Of a DNA stretch of 64,000 nucleotides, positions 33,589-44,361 are shown piece after piece. Position 1 is the first letter of the stretch. The number at the start of each line of letters is the position of its first letter. The stretch is from Brassica napus. Taxonomy: Eukaryota; Streptophyta; Magnoliopsida; Brassicales; Brassicaceae. The translations under genes and the position numbers were made by a program. The DNA is taken from contig NW_026014635.1 in assembly GCF_020379485.1 (NCBI RefSeq), forward strand, positions 1 through 64,000, in the 5' to 3' direction. The notes under the pieces were generated by a model, which had not been told where the DNA came from, did no database searches, and saw nothing but the letters and a program-made list of their open reading frames with translations.

Positions 33589-36500
33589 ATGATGTCCCAA
33601 TTTCTGGAAGGGCTGCAAGACCGCATTGCCCGCAAGGTGGAGAGGCAACAGTATGAAGACTTCAACGACCTGCAGCACTTTGCTACGCAAGCCGAGCAGC
33701 ACATCAAGCACAAGACCGCCAGCACCAACCGCAGTAAACCTGCGTGGACTCAACCGGGCTCAAAGCAAGGCGACAAGAGCAAGACAATTGAGATTGAGAG
33801 CCGATTCAAGACAAACCAGGCTGAATCGTCTAATGCATCCAAATCGGAGCAGGTTAAGACTCAAGCCCAAACATTGCGTACCCGTGATATCATTTGTTAT
33901 AAGTGTCAGGGCAAGGGCCACTACGCTCGGGATTGTCCAAACAAACGAGTAATGGTCCTAAAGGGGGATGGCGAGTATGAATCCCAAGATGAGGCCGCGG
34001 CAGTGATCTCTGATGAAGAAGTAACCGACTACCCGGAGACCGGCGAGCTGCTAGTGACCCGGAGAGCTCTTAGTACCCTCTTTGATCCAGAGACCATCCA
34101 GCGGGAGAACATCTTTCACACAAGATGTAGTGTTGATCACAAGGTATGTAGTTTGATCATAGATGGCGGATCTTGTACTAACGTGGCTAGCAAGTATCTT
34201 GTTGATAAGCTAGGGCTGGTAAAAACTGCCCATCCTCGGCCATACCGTCTCAAATGGCTCAATGATGAGACTGAGCTCAAGATTGCCGAACAAGTTGTTG
34301 TGTCATTCAGTATTGGCAAGTACCAAGACCAGGTCAAGTGTGATGTTGTGCCCATGCAAGCCGGCCATATACTTCTAGGAAGGCCGTGGCAGTTTGACAA
34401 GGAGACTCTTCACCATGGACGCACCAACATCTATAGCTTCGTCCACAACAACAGGAAGCACAGCCTAGCACCTCTCAGCCCTCAAGAAGTTCATGATATG
34501 CAAAAGGCCATGACGCAGTCCGGCCAGGTAAGTAACACTAACCTATACATGACTTCCGGACAAGTGCTTAAATCATTACAACGTGAGACACAGGTGCTAC
34601 TAATGATCTTTAAGGAAGGTTGCTATGCAGGTCTAGAAGCTCCTGAAGTACCGGACGTAGTACAAGACCTCATGGGACGTTACAAGGACGTCTTTCCTGA
34701 TGAGATTCCAGCCGGTTTACCCCCTGTCCGTGGCATAGAACATCAGATAGACCTTGTACCCGGCGCGCCACTACCAAACCGAGCTGCTTACCGTGTCAAC
34801 CCTGAGGAAGCCAAGGAACTGGAGCGGCAGGTCCAAGATCTCATGGACAAAGGCTACATCCGCGAGAGCCTTAGTCCCTGTGCGGTCCCGGTCTTACTAG
34901 TGCCTAAGAAGGATGGGACGTGGCGCATGTGTGTGGACTGCCGAGCCATCAACAACATAACCATCAAATATCGGTACCCTATACCCAGATTAGATGATAT
35001 GTTGGATGAACTGAGTGGGTCTGTTGTGTTTTCTAAGATTGATCTCAGGAGTGGATACCATCAAGTCCGCATGAAGGAAGGAGATGAGTGGAAAACTGCC
35101 TTCAAGACCAAGCAAGGTCTATACGAGTGGCTGGTGATGCCGTTTGGCCTTACCAACGCCCCTAGTACCTTCATGAGACTCATGAATGAGGTCCTCCGAC
35201 CTTACATTGGTAAATTCGTGGTTGTATACTTCGATGATATCTTGATTTACAGCAGGTCTTTAACTGAACACATGGGACACCTAGAGCAGGTTTTGAAAGC
35301 CTTAAGGCAAGAAGGCCTTTATGCTAACCTTAAGAAATGTGTATTCTGCACTGATCAGTTGGTATTTTTAGGCTTTGTTGTGAGTTCACAGGGACTGAAG
35401 GTTGATGAAGAGAAGATCCAGGCGATACAAGACTGGCCGACTCCGACCACGATCGGACATATCCGCAGCTTCCATGGACTGGCCAGTTTCTATCGACGAT
35501 TTGTGAAGGACTTCAGTACCATTGCCGCCCCAATGACCTCCGTGATCAAGAAGAATGTAACCTTTGCTTGGGGCCCTGCCCAAGAGGAGTCTTTCAACAG
35601 GCTTAAATATAGCTTGACACATGCACCGGTTTTAACTCTTCCTAACTTTGATAAACCTTTTGAGATTGAGTGTGATGCTTCAGGGACAGGAATAGGAGCC
35701 GTGCTGACCCAAGGAGGCCGGCCAGTGGCCTTTTTCAGTGAGAAATTGAGTGGAGCCGCCCTCAATTACCCCACCTATGATAAAGAGCTATATGCTCTAG
35801 TAAGGTCGCTTGAAACTTGGCAACATTATCTTTTGTCTAAAGAGTTTATTATTCATACAGATCATGAAACTCTTAAGCATTTGAGGGGCCAGACCACACT
35901 CAAGAAGAGGCATGCTAGGTGGCTGGAGTTCGTGGAAACTTTCCCTTATGTGATCAAGTACAAGAAGGGAAAGGACAACATAGTGGCCGACGCCCTATCC
36001 CGGCGCCACACACTCATTACCACCATGGAGGCTAAGATCATGGGTTTTGAGCAACTTAAAATGTCTTATGAAACTGACCCCTTTTCTGAGCTTTACAGTA
36101 ACACGGCTAAGGGGGCCATGGGTCCATTCTATCAGCAGGACGGGTTCCTCTTCAAGGAGAAACGCCTGTGTATTCCTCATGGTTCCATGCGAGATCTACT
36201 GACCAGAGAAGCTCATGGGGGTGGGTTGATGGGGCATTTCGGTCGGGACAAAACTCTGAGTGTCCTGTCCGACCACTTCTATTGGCCCCGGATGAGGCGC
36301 TACGTCGAGAGTCTTTGCGCCAAGTGCACTGTCTGTCTCAAAACCAAATCCAGGTCGCATCCTTATGGATTACACATGCCTTTACCTATTCCTATTGCAC
36401 CATGGGTCGACCTGTCTATGGACTTTGTGCTGGGCTTGCCCAAGATAGAACACAAGGATTCTATTTTTGTTGTAGTGGACAGGTTCTCCAAGATGGCACA

Positions 36501-36759
36501 CTTCATTCCGTGTTCCAAGACCAATGATGCAAGCCAAACCGCTGATCTCTTCTTCAAGGAAGTGGTGCGCTTACATGGAGTGCCTCGTACCATCGTGTCC
36601 GACCGAGACACAAAATTTCTCAGCCACTTCTGGAGGACATTGTGGAAAAAGCTTGGAACCAAGCTCCTTTTCTCGACCACTTGCCATCCACAAACTGATG
36701 GACAGACCGAGGTAGTAAAACTGTACACTCTCTCAGTTATTGAGGGCTACGGTTGGTAA
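33589..36759 (+). pseudogene. gag-pol of element F: nucleocapsid, protease, RT, RNase H, integrase
   Basis: 1056 codons. Zinc knuckle [14 protein letters not shown] from about residue 103. Protease with [12 protein letters not shown] near residue 192 (DGG in place of the usual DTG/DSG, which I recall from other CRM elements). RT with [10 protein letters not shown] and the catalytic YFDD near 547. RNase H with ECDASG near 696 and TDHETLKHL. Integrase with an HHCC zinc site (H near 875, CAKCTVC near 911) and DDE residues in [16 protein letters not shown] and GQTEVV. An extra A in the run at 36717-36720 shifts the frame, so translation ends at 36759, after the integrase catalytic core but before its C-terminal domain. 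Otherwise strikingly intact. Confidence 0.93.
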
Positions 36760-37600
36760 GAATCTTAAAAATTGGTTGAGTTGCTTGCCTTTCATTGAGT
36801 TTGCTTATAACCATGCAAGGCACTCTATTACTAATCTCTCCCCTTTTGAGATCGTGTATGGCTTTAGACCAGAGACGCCCATGGACCTAGCCGCATTGCC
36901 ACCAGCCATGCAAGTCAGCCAGAGTGGTGACAAAAAGGCTGAGTTTGTGAAGAACATGCACCGGCAAGTCAAGGAGACTTTGGAGAAGAAGGCTGAAAGG
37001 AACCGGATAAAGCTCAACAAGGGGCGCACAGAAGTTATCTTCCAACCAGGCGACTGGGTGTGGCTCCACATGAGGCCAGAACGGTTTCCGGAAGAGAGGA
37101 AGAGCAAATTAGCCCCACGAGGGGACGGACCATTCCGAGTGCTCGATCGGATCAATGACAATGCCTACCGGCTAGAACTGCCAGGTGAGTTCCAAGTTTC
37201 CCGAACGTTCAATGTGTCTGACTTGTCTCCTTATATTGCAGATGACGGAGATGTTCTGAGGACAGAACCTGTTCAAGAGGGAGGGGATGTTGTAGTACCC
37301 ACGACTGAGGTTCCCATTATCCGCAAAGGTCCAACCACAAGGTCCGGTTCAAGAGTTATAAGAGCTGGATTTGCCAAAGCTGTCCAGGAGTTGCTTGCAC
37401 AGGAACAAACCGGGTTCAAGCAACTATTGATCCAGGAGTTGTCTGACTTGAAGCTGGAAGACACCGGTGAACCACTAGAGGTTCCAGACCCAGTCCATTC
37501 GAGCCAGTTCTCCTCCATCGGCCAGAATGAAGCCGGCCTGACCATTTCCACCTTCATACTCAATCCATCCAACCAACTTGCTTCCGGTTCAGAGATATAG
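36740..37600 (+). pseudogene. Integrase C-terminus of element F, running into the 3' LTR
   Basis: Open frame continuing the integrase after the frameshift. It includes FIEFAYNHARHSITNLSPFEIVYGF, a basic region, the GPF/Y-type module (GDWVWLHMRPERFP, GDGPFRVLDRINDNAYRLELP) and TFNVSDLSPYIADD. It then reads through the polypurine tract (37275-37287) and 313 bp of the 3' LTR to a stop at 37598-37600, adding a tail with GPTTRSGSRVIRAGFAKAVQ. In CRM elements an integrase tail crossing the LTR border is a known feature (CR-type targeting motif); assignment of function here is inference. Confidence 0.88.
37275..37287 (+). other. Polypurine tract, element F
   Basis: AAGAGGGAGGGGA immediately before the 3' LTR, and coding at the same time (it encodes part of QEGGD). 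Confidence 0.88.
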
Positions 37601-38353
37601 CCGACCATCAGAAGGAGTAGTATGTGTTGTACTCTTTTTCCTTATCGAGGTTTTGTCCCACTGGGTTTTCCCGAAAGGTTTTAATGAGGCAACAAGCAAG
37701 CATACTATGAGTTCTGATCCGGACATCTCAAACCGCGACCGGTCTATTGTTTTCTTTATTTTATTTCGGTTAAGACTTTGGCCATTTGTCTAGGCCCTTT
37801 TATTCTTTAAAGTCCAGTAAGGAACATCTATTTAAACCCTTGTAGTTGCCAACTTTTCGGCTAAGTCTTTTATGAAATCGTTTTTGCTTTAGCAAAGAAA
37901 CCCTAAGTCTTTCAGTTGTGTGAAACATTGAGAGCAACCGTGTGACAGCCGATCCATTGTTCTTTGTGGCGTCCATCGATCCATTCCATTCCTTGTCTGA
38001 ATCTTAAGAGAGACACACGTCCAACAAGAGCCGGAACCATATCTATCCTCCTATCCGACCTAGGCATCTTGCTGAGAGAGACATACGTCCAGCAGCAGAT
38101 TCCATCTGCCAATCTACTCTTTTCACTATCTTTTGTTTTAGATTTCATTCATCCAATTCTATAAAAACCAAAAGAATCATATCTTGTTCTGTTCTTGTTC
38201 CTATTGAAAATTCACTAAAGGTTCCTATCTGTTGCAGGATCGATCCCAAGCAAGAGACGAGCCGGCCAGTACCATCCATCCGAGACAAGGCTGAACCGCG
38301 GATCGGTCATCCGTCCGTCCGTCCGTTCGACCCTCCGACCCATGCCTACAACA
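37288..38353 (+). repeat. Element F 3' LTR (1066 bp)
   Basis: Partner of 31449-32523. Lacks 9 bp present near 32108-32116 of the 5' copy. Followed directly by the CTTTG duplication. Confidence 0.93.
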
Positions 38354-39631
38354 CTTTGGACACACGTGCCTCTTGGCAACTCATGACCCTTGGCAACTCG
38401 CACCCATTCAGATGTTCCAACCGTTCGACCTAACTGCCTTATGGACTGTCTGGTCCGTACGTGTGTCCGGCCTATGGCCAAAGGACCACGCCTTAACCTA
38501 CATAAGTCATGAACCATTGTGACTGTTCAGGTAAGGGTTGCAACCGTCCAGAACAGAACAGAACCGCCTCTATCCAATCGGATCATCTGAGGCCAGTTTA
38601 GACCATGCGCGCGCCTAACTCGACGGTTATGGACCGCGACCGCATTACTCAACCAAAACCACGGTTATAACCAATCCCAACATATCCACAAGGCCACGCC
38701 AATGTACAGAAGGAGTAGAAGAAGAATTGGATGAAAAGAATAAGAAGAATGGGACACAATCAAAACGCCCATGGCTAGACCGGTTCGGACTGTCCGATGG
38801 TCTTAGCCGATGAGTCGGTGGTTACCCCACTGACCCTATCTGACTGAACCACGGATTTGGAGTCCTTCTCCAGACCTTTCTCTATGCCTTGGGTATTCAT
38901 AACCACACGGCCTCCTCTCTCCTAAACCGTTCTCCTTGCCGGAGATACAAAACCACGACGACCGGCCCTTTTCCGGCCGATCTCTTGGCCGGGACTCTCT
39001 CTTTCTCTCTTTCTTTCTCTCTACGTTTTTCTCTGAGTATTTTACTCTGGAATTGGATAATGAAATCGACAGGAGAGCCTCCATATTTATAGAAAACGAG
39101 GGGGTAAGTCTTGCCCCACGAATAGGCACGACTTGCTAGCGAATGGGCACCATCGGCCAAGGGTTGTCCTCTTTCGGCCACTTGCATCCCTTCGCCCTTT
39201 CTGATTGGGTTTGGGGTCGGTCACAAGCCCAACCCACGCCCCAAGCCTCTTGGACTTAGCCCACGGCCTTGCCCAAAGACCCAACAGCCCATGGCCTCAT
39301 GGCCGGACCTCACAGCCCGCCACTGACCCGGACCCGGACCATCGGCCTAAAACCCGAACAGTCCATCTAGCTGAGATGAGCTGACTCCCAGCTGCCTCAG
39401 CTGAGTGAGCTAGTAGTCCAGCTAGTGGAGCTGACTTAGTAATGGCTGAGCTGAAGTGAACTCAACCTAGCTTCGTTAAGCTGGTCGAGCTACTTCTCTA
39501 TCTCGTCCAGCTACCGTCTTACTCGTCTTAGCTGTCTCTTTTCTCTTATAAGGTTAAGTCAAAGTTTCCTTATGTCCTCGAACCATGGCCGTCCCGACAA
39601 TCCTTTCCAGGATTGGGGGCGTGACAGTTCC

Positions 39632-39757
39632 TAGGCATCAAAACCGAGGTGATGTCAATCCTTTTGGTAGAAATGAAAGAACCAATGATGGCTTGAGTGG
39701 TTTGAAATTGAAAATTCCAAGTTTTGATGGCAAAAATGATCCGGATGCTTTTCTTGA
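39632..39757 (+). pseudogene. gag of element C, part 2
   Basis: Continues the frame of 16439-16709 after element D and its duplicated GTTCC. The peptide RHQNRGDVNPFG leads to the gag core start (LKLKIPSFDGKNDPDAFLEF), equivalent to LKLHPPTFAGKVYPDAF in element F. Similarity to gag stops near 39757. The open frame runs on to 39851 without resemblance. All remaining gag, the zinc knuckle and the protease active site are missing before 40340. Confidence 0.75.
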
Positions 39758-40060
39758 ATTTCTTCGGTGTTCCGGGGAGTATTTTAAATGTAAAAAAAAA
39801 AATACTTCGAATTTGAATCTGATTTTTTGCATGCTTCATAAGGATGGTTAAAGCTATTTTCTGGTAAATTTCATAAATTTCTTTTGCTTCTAACCATGTC
39901 TTTTGCATGCTACAAAGGTCAGAGTTTCGTGGTCTAAACGGATGTCTACAGCAACTTTTGATCAACACTTGACATCCTAAACTCTTTGTTGACATATTTT
40001 TGATGTTTCCTTTCAGAAAACTTTCTTCAAAAATATTAATTTTTGCATTTTTGGCTTCTC
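39758..40060 (+). other. Unexplained AT-rich insert in element C
   Basis: About 300 bp of AT-rich sequence with an A-run near 39792, and TTTTGCATGCT occurring twice (near 39826 and 39902). It sits between the gag remnant and the satellite piece, where gag/nucleocapsid should be. It matches nothing else I can see in the window. Confidence 0.6.
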
Positions 40061-40339
40061 GGGTGATTTTGGCTGTCCGTGGGTGATTTTAGCCCACGTG
40101 GGCTGTCTGTTCAGTACACACGGACGTCCGTGTGTGTCCATCAGCACACACAGGACGTCCGTGGCCGTCCAACAGCACACACAGGACGTCCGGCTGTCCA
40201 TCAGTACACATATCAGCACGCTCCGTGGACTGTTCTGGTGATTTTGGCCCACGTGGGCTGTCTGTTCAGTACACACAGGACGTCCGTCAGCACACGAAGG
40301 ACGTCCGTGGCTGTCCGTGTGTGTCCGTGTGTCCGTCAG
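40061..40339 (-). repeat. Inverted satellite fragment captured inside element C
   Basis: About 280 bp of the same satellite as the flanking arrays but in opposite orientation: GGGTGATTTT, GCCCACGTGGGC, TGTCTGTTCAGTACACAC, and GGACGTCCGT repeated. It ends at a sharp junction with the protease-coding sequence (GCTCAATGAGGCC). It replaces roughly the gag C-terminus, nucleocapsid and protease active site. Confidence 0.9.
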
Positions 40340-40917
40340 TGCTCAATGAGGCCGGAGAACAGTATGTGAAGGAGCAAGTCACGGTTCCACTCTCCATTGG
40401 CCGATATGAGGATGAGGTTGTGTGCAATGTGCTTCCCATGGATGCTTGCCATGTTCTCCTGGGCCGGCCTTGGCAATTTGACAAGAAGGCAGTGCATGAT
40501 GGTTTCACAAACCGGCATTCATTTGATCATAAGAGAAAGAAGATCACCTTGGTGCCTTTGTCGCCTTCGGAAGTCCATCAAGACCTGGTCCAACTTAAGA
40601 AGAACCAAGACCAAGACTCTAAAGCTGATAAACCTGAGACCAGTACCAGAAACTCCAACTTCTTTATCAAAGAAAGTCAGGTAAGGAAGTCTCTTTGCTC
40701 TCAAAAGCCATTTCTCTTACTGATTTATAAAGAGTCTCTCTTGGCCTCATCTTCTTCTGACCTTGCACCGGAGATTCCGAGTGAGTTTTTAGGTATCTTG
40801 CAGGATTATTCTGATGTGTTTCCAGATCGATCTCATCCCGGGCGCCTCTCTACCGAACCGACCAGCGTACCGCACCAATCCGGTCGAGGCCAAGGAGCTG
40901 GAGAAACAGATCAATGA
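40340..40917 (+). pseudogene. Protease C-terminus and linker of element C
   Basis: Open from within the satellite piece (40132). Retroviral-type similarity begins at LNEAGEQYVKEQV and continues through the protease end ([16 protein letters not shown]) and a linker to DVFPD. Compared with element F, about 45-50 bp encoding the segment up to IDLVPG is deleted near 40827 and the frame changes, so RT continues in the frame of 40814-41866. There is no protease catalytic motif; it was lost with the replaced segment. Confidence 0.82.
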
Positions 40918-41866
40918 CTTGCTTGAGAAGGGATACATCAGAGAGAGTCTTAGTCCCTGTGCCGTGCCTGTTCTACTTGTACCAAAGAAGGATGGCTCCT
41001 GGAGGATGTGTGTGGACTGCCGGGCCATAAACAACATCACGGTAAAGTATCGACATCCTATCCCTCGTCTTGATGATATGCTTGATGAACTCCATGGTTC
41101 TAAGTACTTTTCTAAGATAGATTTGAGAAGTGGCTATCATCAGATTAGGATGAAAGAAGGTGATGAATGGAAAACGGCCTTTAAAACAAAACTAGGTTTG
41201 TATGAGTGGCTTGTCATGCCCTTTGGTCTCACTAATGCACCTAGTACTTTCATGCGCCTAATTAATCATGTCTTGAGGTCTTTTATTGGTCATTTTGTTG
41301 TGGTTTACTTTGATGACATTTTTATTTACAGCAAAAGCCTTGATGAGCACAAACAGCATTTGAAATCTGTTCTTGAAGTCCTTAGAAAGGAACGTTTGTT
41401 TGCTAACCTTGGAAAGTGTTCTTTTGGCACAGATCATGTGGTCTTTCTAGGTTTTGTTGTAGGTGCAGATGGCTTGAGAGTGGACGAACAGAAGGTCCAA
41501 GCAATCCGGGACTGGCCCATTCCGACCACCATTGGTGAAGTAAGAAGCTTCCATGGCCTTGCCGGCTTCTATAGGAGATTTTTTCAAAACTTCAGTACCT
41601 TGGCCACTCCTCTTACTGAAGTAATCAAGAAGAACGTGGGGTTCAAATGGGGACCAGCTCAGGAAGAAGCATTCGAAATCCTTAAAGGGAAGTTGACTCA
41701 CGCCCCTTTACTTGTACTTCCAGATTTTTGTAAAGCTTTTGAAATCGAATGTGATGCTTCTGGTGTTGGTATTGGTGCTGTGTTGATGCAGGATGGAAAA
41801 CCAGTGGCTTATTTCAGTGAGAAGGTTGGAGGAGCCTTGCTCAACTACCACACATACGACCAATAA
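40814..41866 (+). pseudogene. Reverse transcriptase and RNase H start of element C
   Basis: 350 codons, similarity starting at [13 protein letters not shown] motifs: [27 protein letters not shown] (given here as two blocks, [10 protein letters not shown] and LVPKKDGSW), [35 protein letters not shown] and the catalytic YFDD, followed by thumb/connection and the RNase H start ([14 protein letters not shown]). A TAA at 41864-41866 interrupts RNase H in frame; the same frame resumes at once ([15 protein letters not shown]). The catalytic RT residues are preserved although the gene is broken elsewhere. Confidence 0.88.
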
Positions 41867-42181
41867 CTCTATGCCTTGGTGAGGGCCCTTCAAACATGGC
41901 AGCACTATCTTTGGCCTAAGGAGTTCATCATCCACACTGATCATCAGTCTCTAAGACACCTTAAGGGTCAGCAGAAGCTCAACAAGAGGCATGCTCGTTG
42001 GATGGAGTTCATTGAGACATTCCCTTATGTGATCAAGTACAAACAAGGTAAGGAGAATGTTGTGGCTGATGCATTGTCTCAAAGGTATACTCTTCTCTCA
42101 GTCCTTGAAACTAAATTGCTTGCCTTTGAATTTATCAAGGATCTTTATGCTTCTGATCAGGATTTTAAAGAGATTTTTTGA
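41867..42181 (+). pseudogene. RNase H C-terminus of element C
   Basis: Same frame as the RT segment after the stop: [37 protein letters not shown] and [10 protein letters not shown], closing the RNase H domain. It then shifts frame near 42175 (one extra T) before the integrase zinc region. Confidence 0.85.
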
Positions 42182-43318
42182 AAATGCTCAAAGGTTGCTT
42201 ATGGCAAATACTTTCAAAATTCTGGTTTCTTATTCTTTGATAACCGTTTGTGTGTGCCCCAATGTTCTTTGAGGGAGTTGTTTCTCAGGGAAGCTCATGG
42301 AGGTGGGCTTATGGGACACTTTGGTGTCAAGAAGACTTACAAGGCGGTTCATGACCATTTCTACTGGACGAGCCTGATGAAAGATGTTAAGAGGATCTGT
42401 AGCCGATGTGTGGTGTGCAAGAAGTCTAAGCCTAAAGCATCACACCGCGGTTTGTACTCAGCTCTACCCATTCCCTCTCATCCTTGGGTAGACATTTCTA
42501 TGGATTTTGTGCTTGGATTGCCTAGGTCTAAAGCTGGACGAGATTCTATCTTTGTCGTTGTTGATAGGTTCTCGAAAATGGCTCATTTCATTCCTTGTCA
42601 CAAAACTGATGATGCTGTGCAAGTTGCAGATTTATTCTTTAAGGAAGTTGTTAGATTGCATGGAATGCCTAAGACCATTGTCTCTTATCGTGATGCTAAG
42701 TTCCTTAGCTATTTTTGGAAGACCTTGTGGTCTAAGCTAGGTACTAGATTAATGTTCTCTACAACTTATCATCCGCAAACAGATGGGCAAACTGAAGTAG
42801 TTAACCGAACCTTGTCTGCTTTGCTTAGATCTTTGGTTAAAAAGAATCTTAGGACTTGGGAAGAATGTTTGCCTCATGTTGAATTTGCTTATAACCATGA
42901 TTTGCATTCAGCTACTAAGTTTTCTCCTTTTGAGGTTGTTTATGGATTTAATCCCTTGTCTCCACTTGATCTTTTACCTTTGCCTTTGAGTGAACGAGTT
43001 AATACAGATGGCAAGAGGAAGGTGGACACGATCAAGAAGCTGCATGAACAGGTCCGTGCCAACATTGAAGCCAAGACCGAGGGCTACAAACGACTTGCAG
43101 ACAAGAAAAGGAAAGAAGTGATCTTCCAGGAAGGTGATCTTGTTTGGGTCCACATGAGGAAGGAACGATTCCCGGAACAAAGGAAGTCCAAACTCATGCC
43201 CCGGGTCGATGGTCCATTCCAGATTCTCAGGAAACTCCATGACAATGCTTACCAGCTTGATCTTCAGGGTAAGTATGATATCTCTTCAAGTTTTAATGTT
43301 TCTGATTTGCGCAGATGA
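42182..43318 (+). pseudogene. Integrase of element C
   Basis: Open from 42248 in one frame, with the linker just upstream in the same register. HHCC zinc site ([20 protein letters not shown]), catalytic core with SMDFVLGLP, and the chromoviral C-terminal module ([28 protein letters not shown]). The second catalytic Asp, in the SDRD motif that is intact in F and G, is Tyr here (codon 42686-42688), which should abolish strand transfer. A frame change near 43310 separates the ORF from its tail, which continues as [16 protein letters not shown] through the polypurine tract into the LTR, as in element F. Confidence 0.9.
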
Positions 43319-43343
43319 TCCGGATTTGTGGTCAAATCCTTTT

Positions 43344-43357
43344 GAAGAGGGAGGGAA
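43344..43357 (+). other. Polypurine tract, element C
   Basis: GAAGAGGGAGGGAA directly before the 3' LTR; it also encodes EEGG of the polyprotein tail. Confidence 0.88.
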
Positions 43358-44361
43358 TGATAGAACCCAGGACCTGGACCAGGACGTGGAGCAGACTCAG
43401 CATGGTGACCAGGACGATCAGATCAGTCCAACTGAGGTTCAGCCATTCAGCCGTACCAGATCAACGGACAGAGCCGTGTACCGGATCGACCCGCGTGCAC
43501 CCGGACGTGACCTAAGGATGGATCCACGACCTGATGACCGAGCCAAACCACAGGCGTTCTTCCCCGACCCATTTGCCATTCTAGAGCCAACAGTCAAGCC
43601 AGAACCCATGATCCTCGAGAAGAATCAGATTCCGGACTTAGCCTATCTTTCCTTGCCCGTTTGGGACGTACCGCACGCCCGGATCAGGCTGATCACGACC
43701 TTTCCAACCACTTTGATGATTTCATGATGATCGATGCTTCCAACTACTCCAGAGGAAGGATACTTAAGCTCTCTGGAGATTTGGGTCGAGCTATCTCTTC
43801 ATCCGTTCATGGATCATCGACGATCAATCATGCGGTCAGCCTTACATCCGTCCTGCTCCTTACCGCGGATGACCTGATCACCACAGAATGAACTTGGAGA
43901 TCTTTGTGAATCTGGACCAGTCAACACAAGAATCCGCACCTTGACCAGTCTTTAGTCAAAGTCTTCATTTCTAGTTTCTATGTCTTGTTTTCATTCATTT
44001 CTATCTTCTATGTTGTCTTTTCCCACAAATGTCTTTATGTTTCTTTGACTCACAAACCTTATAAGTATGTGATGATCCCCCTTAATAAAATCACATCGAT
44101 TTTCCTTTGCTTCTTTTGAGTCTTCTCTCATTGTTCTTTGCTTAGAACATTCATACTTCTCTTGGTGAGCTCATCTCCAAGCGAACCACTTCGTTGTGTT
44201 GGACCGGTGCGTCACATCCGGCAACCTTCGAATCTATGGTAGTATCTTTGGGCTATTCCGCAACCCATAGTGTCACCCCTCGATCCATCAGTTCTCAATC
44301 CTCTCGCATCTGGGTTCATATCAACCTTACCGAAAGAGTGATCCTTATTTTGGTTCTCTCA
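43358..44361 (+). repeat. Element C 3' LTR (1004 bp)
   Basis: Starts TGATAGAACC. The last ten bases are GGTTCTCTCA, with one change from the 5' copy's GGTTCTATCA. It carries the polyprotein tail (TRSTDRAVYRIDPRAPG) in a frame open to 43727. Followed by CCACG. Confidence 0.92.

Larger units (their letters stand above)
31449..38353 (+). mobile_element. Element F: young CRM-like LTR retrotransposon
   Basis: LTRs 31449-32523 and 37288-38353 (TGTTGTAG...CTACAACA) with a CTTTG duplication at 31444-31448 and 38354-38358, inside the LTR of element D. The interior encodes gag, protease, RT, RNase H and integrase in order, and the coding frame runs through the polypurine tract into the 3' LTR. By eye the LTRs differ by seven substitutions and one 9-bp indel, under 1%. 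Two single-base frameshifts (near 33527 and 36717-36720) are the only obvious lesions. Confidence 0.96.
16710..39626 (-). mobile_element. Element D: Tekay-like, deleted LTR retrotransposon nested in C
   Basis: Minus-strand element with LTRs 16710-19631 and 29847-39626 (the latter split by element F). Termini are TGTCA...TTACA on the minus strand, with a GTTCC duplication at 16705-16709 and 39627-39631. The interior has a polypurine tract, protease with the start of RT, a gag C-terminus with zinc knuckles, element E, a non-coding leader and a Met-tRNA primer site. The gag N-terminus, most of RT, RNase H and integrase are absent. The stop after TAPLS and the deletion that follows are shared with element H. 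Non-autonomous. Confidence 0.94.
29847..39626 (-). repeat. Element D LTR, 5' copy on the minus strand, split by element F
   Basis: LTR sequence lies at 29847-31448 and 38359-39626; without F and one target copy it is about 2.87 kb. Differences from the other copy are about 1.5% by eye. A roughly 64-bp deletion near 39575 has a short TCCT overlap at the break. TATAAATA (minus) at 39084-39091; AGCT-dense tract near 39365-39530. Confidence 0.9.
14912..44361 (+). mobile_element. Element C: CRM-like LTR retrotransposon hosting nested elements
   Basis: LTRs at 14912-15973 and 43358-44361 begin TGATAGAACC. The 5' copy ends GGTTCTATCA and the 3' copy GGTTCTCTCA. A perfect CCACG duplication lies at 14907-14911 and 44362-44366. 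The interior has a Met-tRNA primer site, the start of gag, then element D (16710-39626), a second gag piece, an unexplained AT-rich stretch, an inverted satellite piece, and protease, RT, RNase H and integrase with several breaks. The RT text ([16 protein letters not shown]) and the coding tail running towards the LTR suggest the CRM clade. Without element D it would be about 6.5 kb. Confidence 0.93.

Noticed and set aside
33626..33952. Overlapping antisense and alternate-frame ORFs within the gag-pol of element F
   Set aside because: Shadows of the real coding frame, without their own motifs.
43209..43727. 172-codon frame across the 3' end of element C
   Set aside because: Not a separate gene: it is the tail of the integrase frame reading into the LTR; the matching frame at 14936-15505 is its copy in the 5' LTR.
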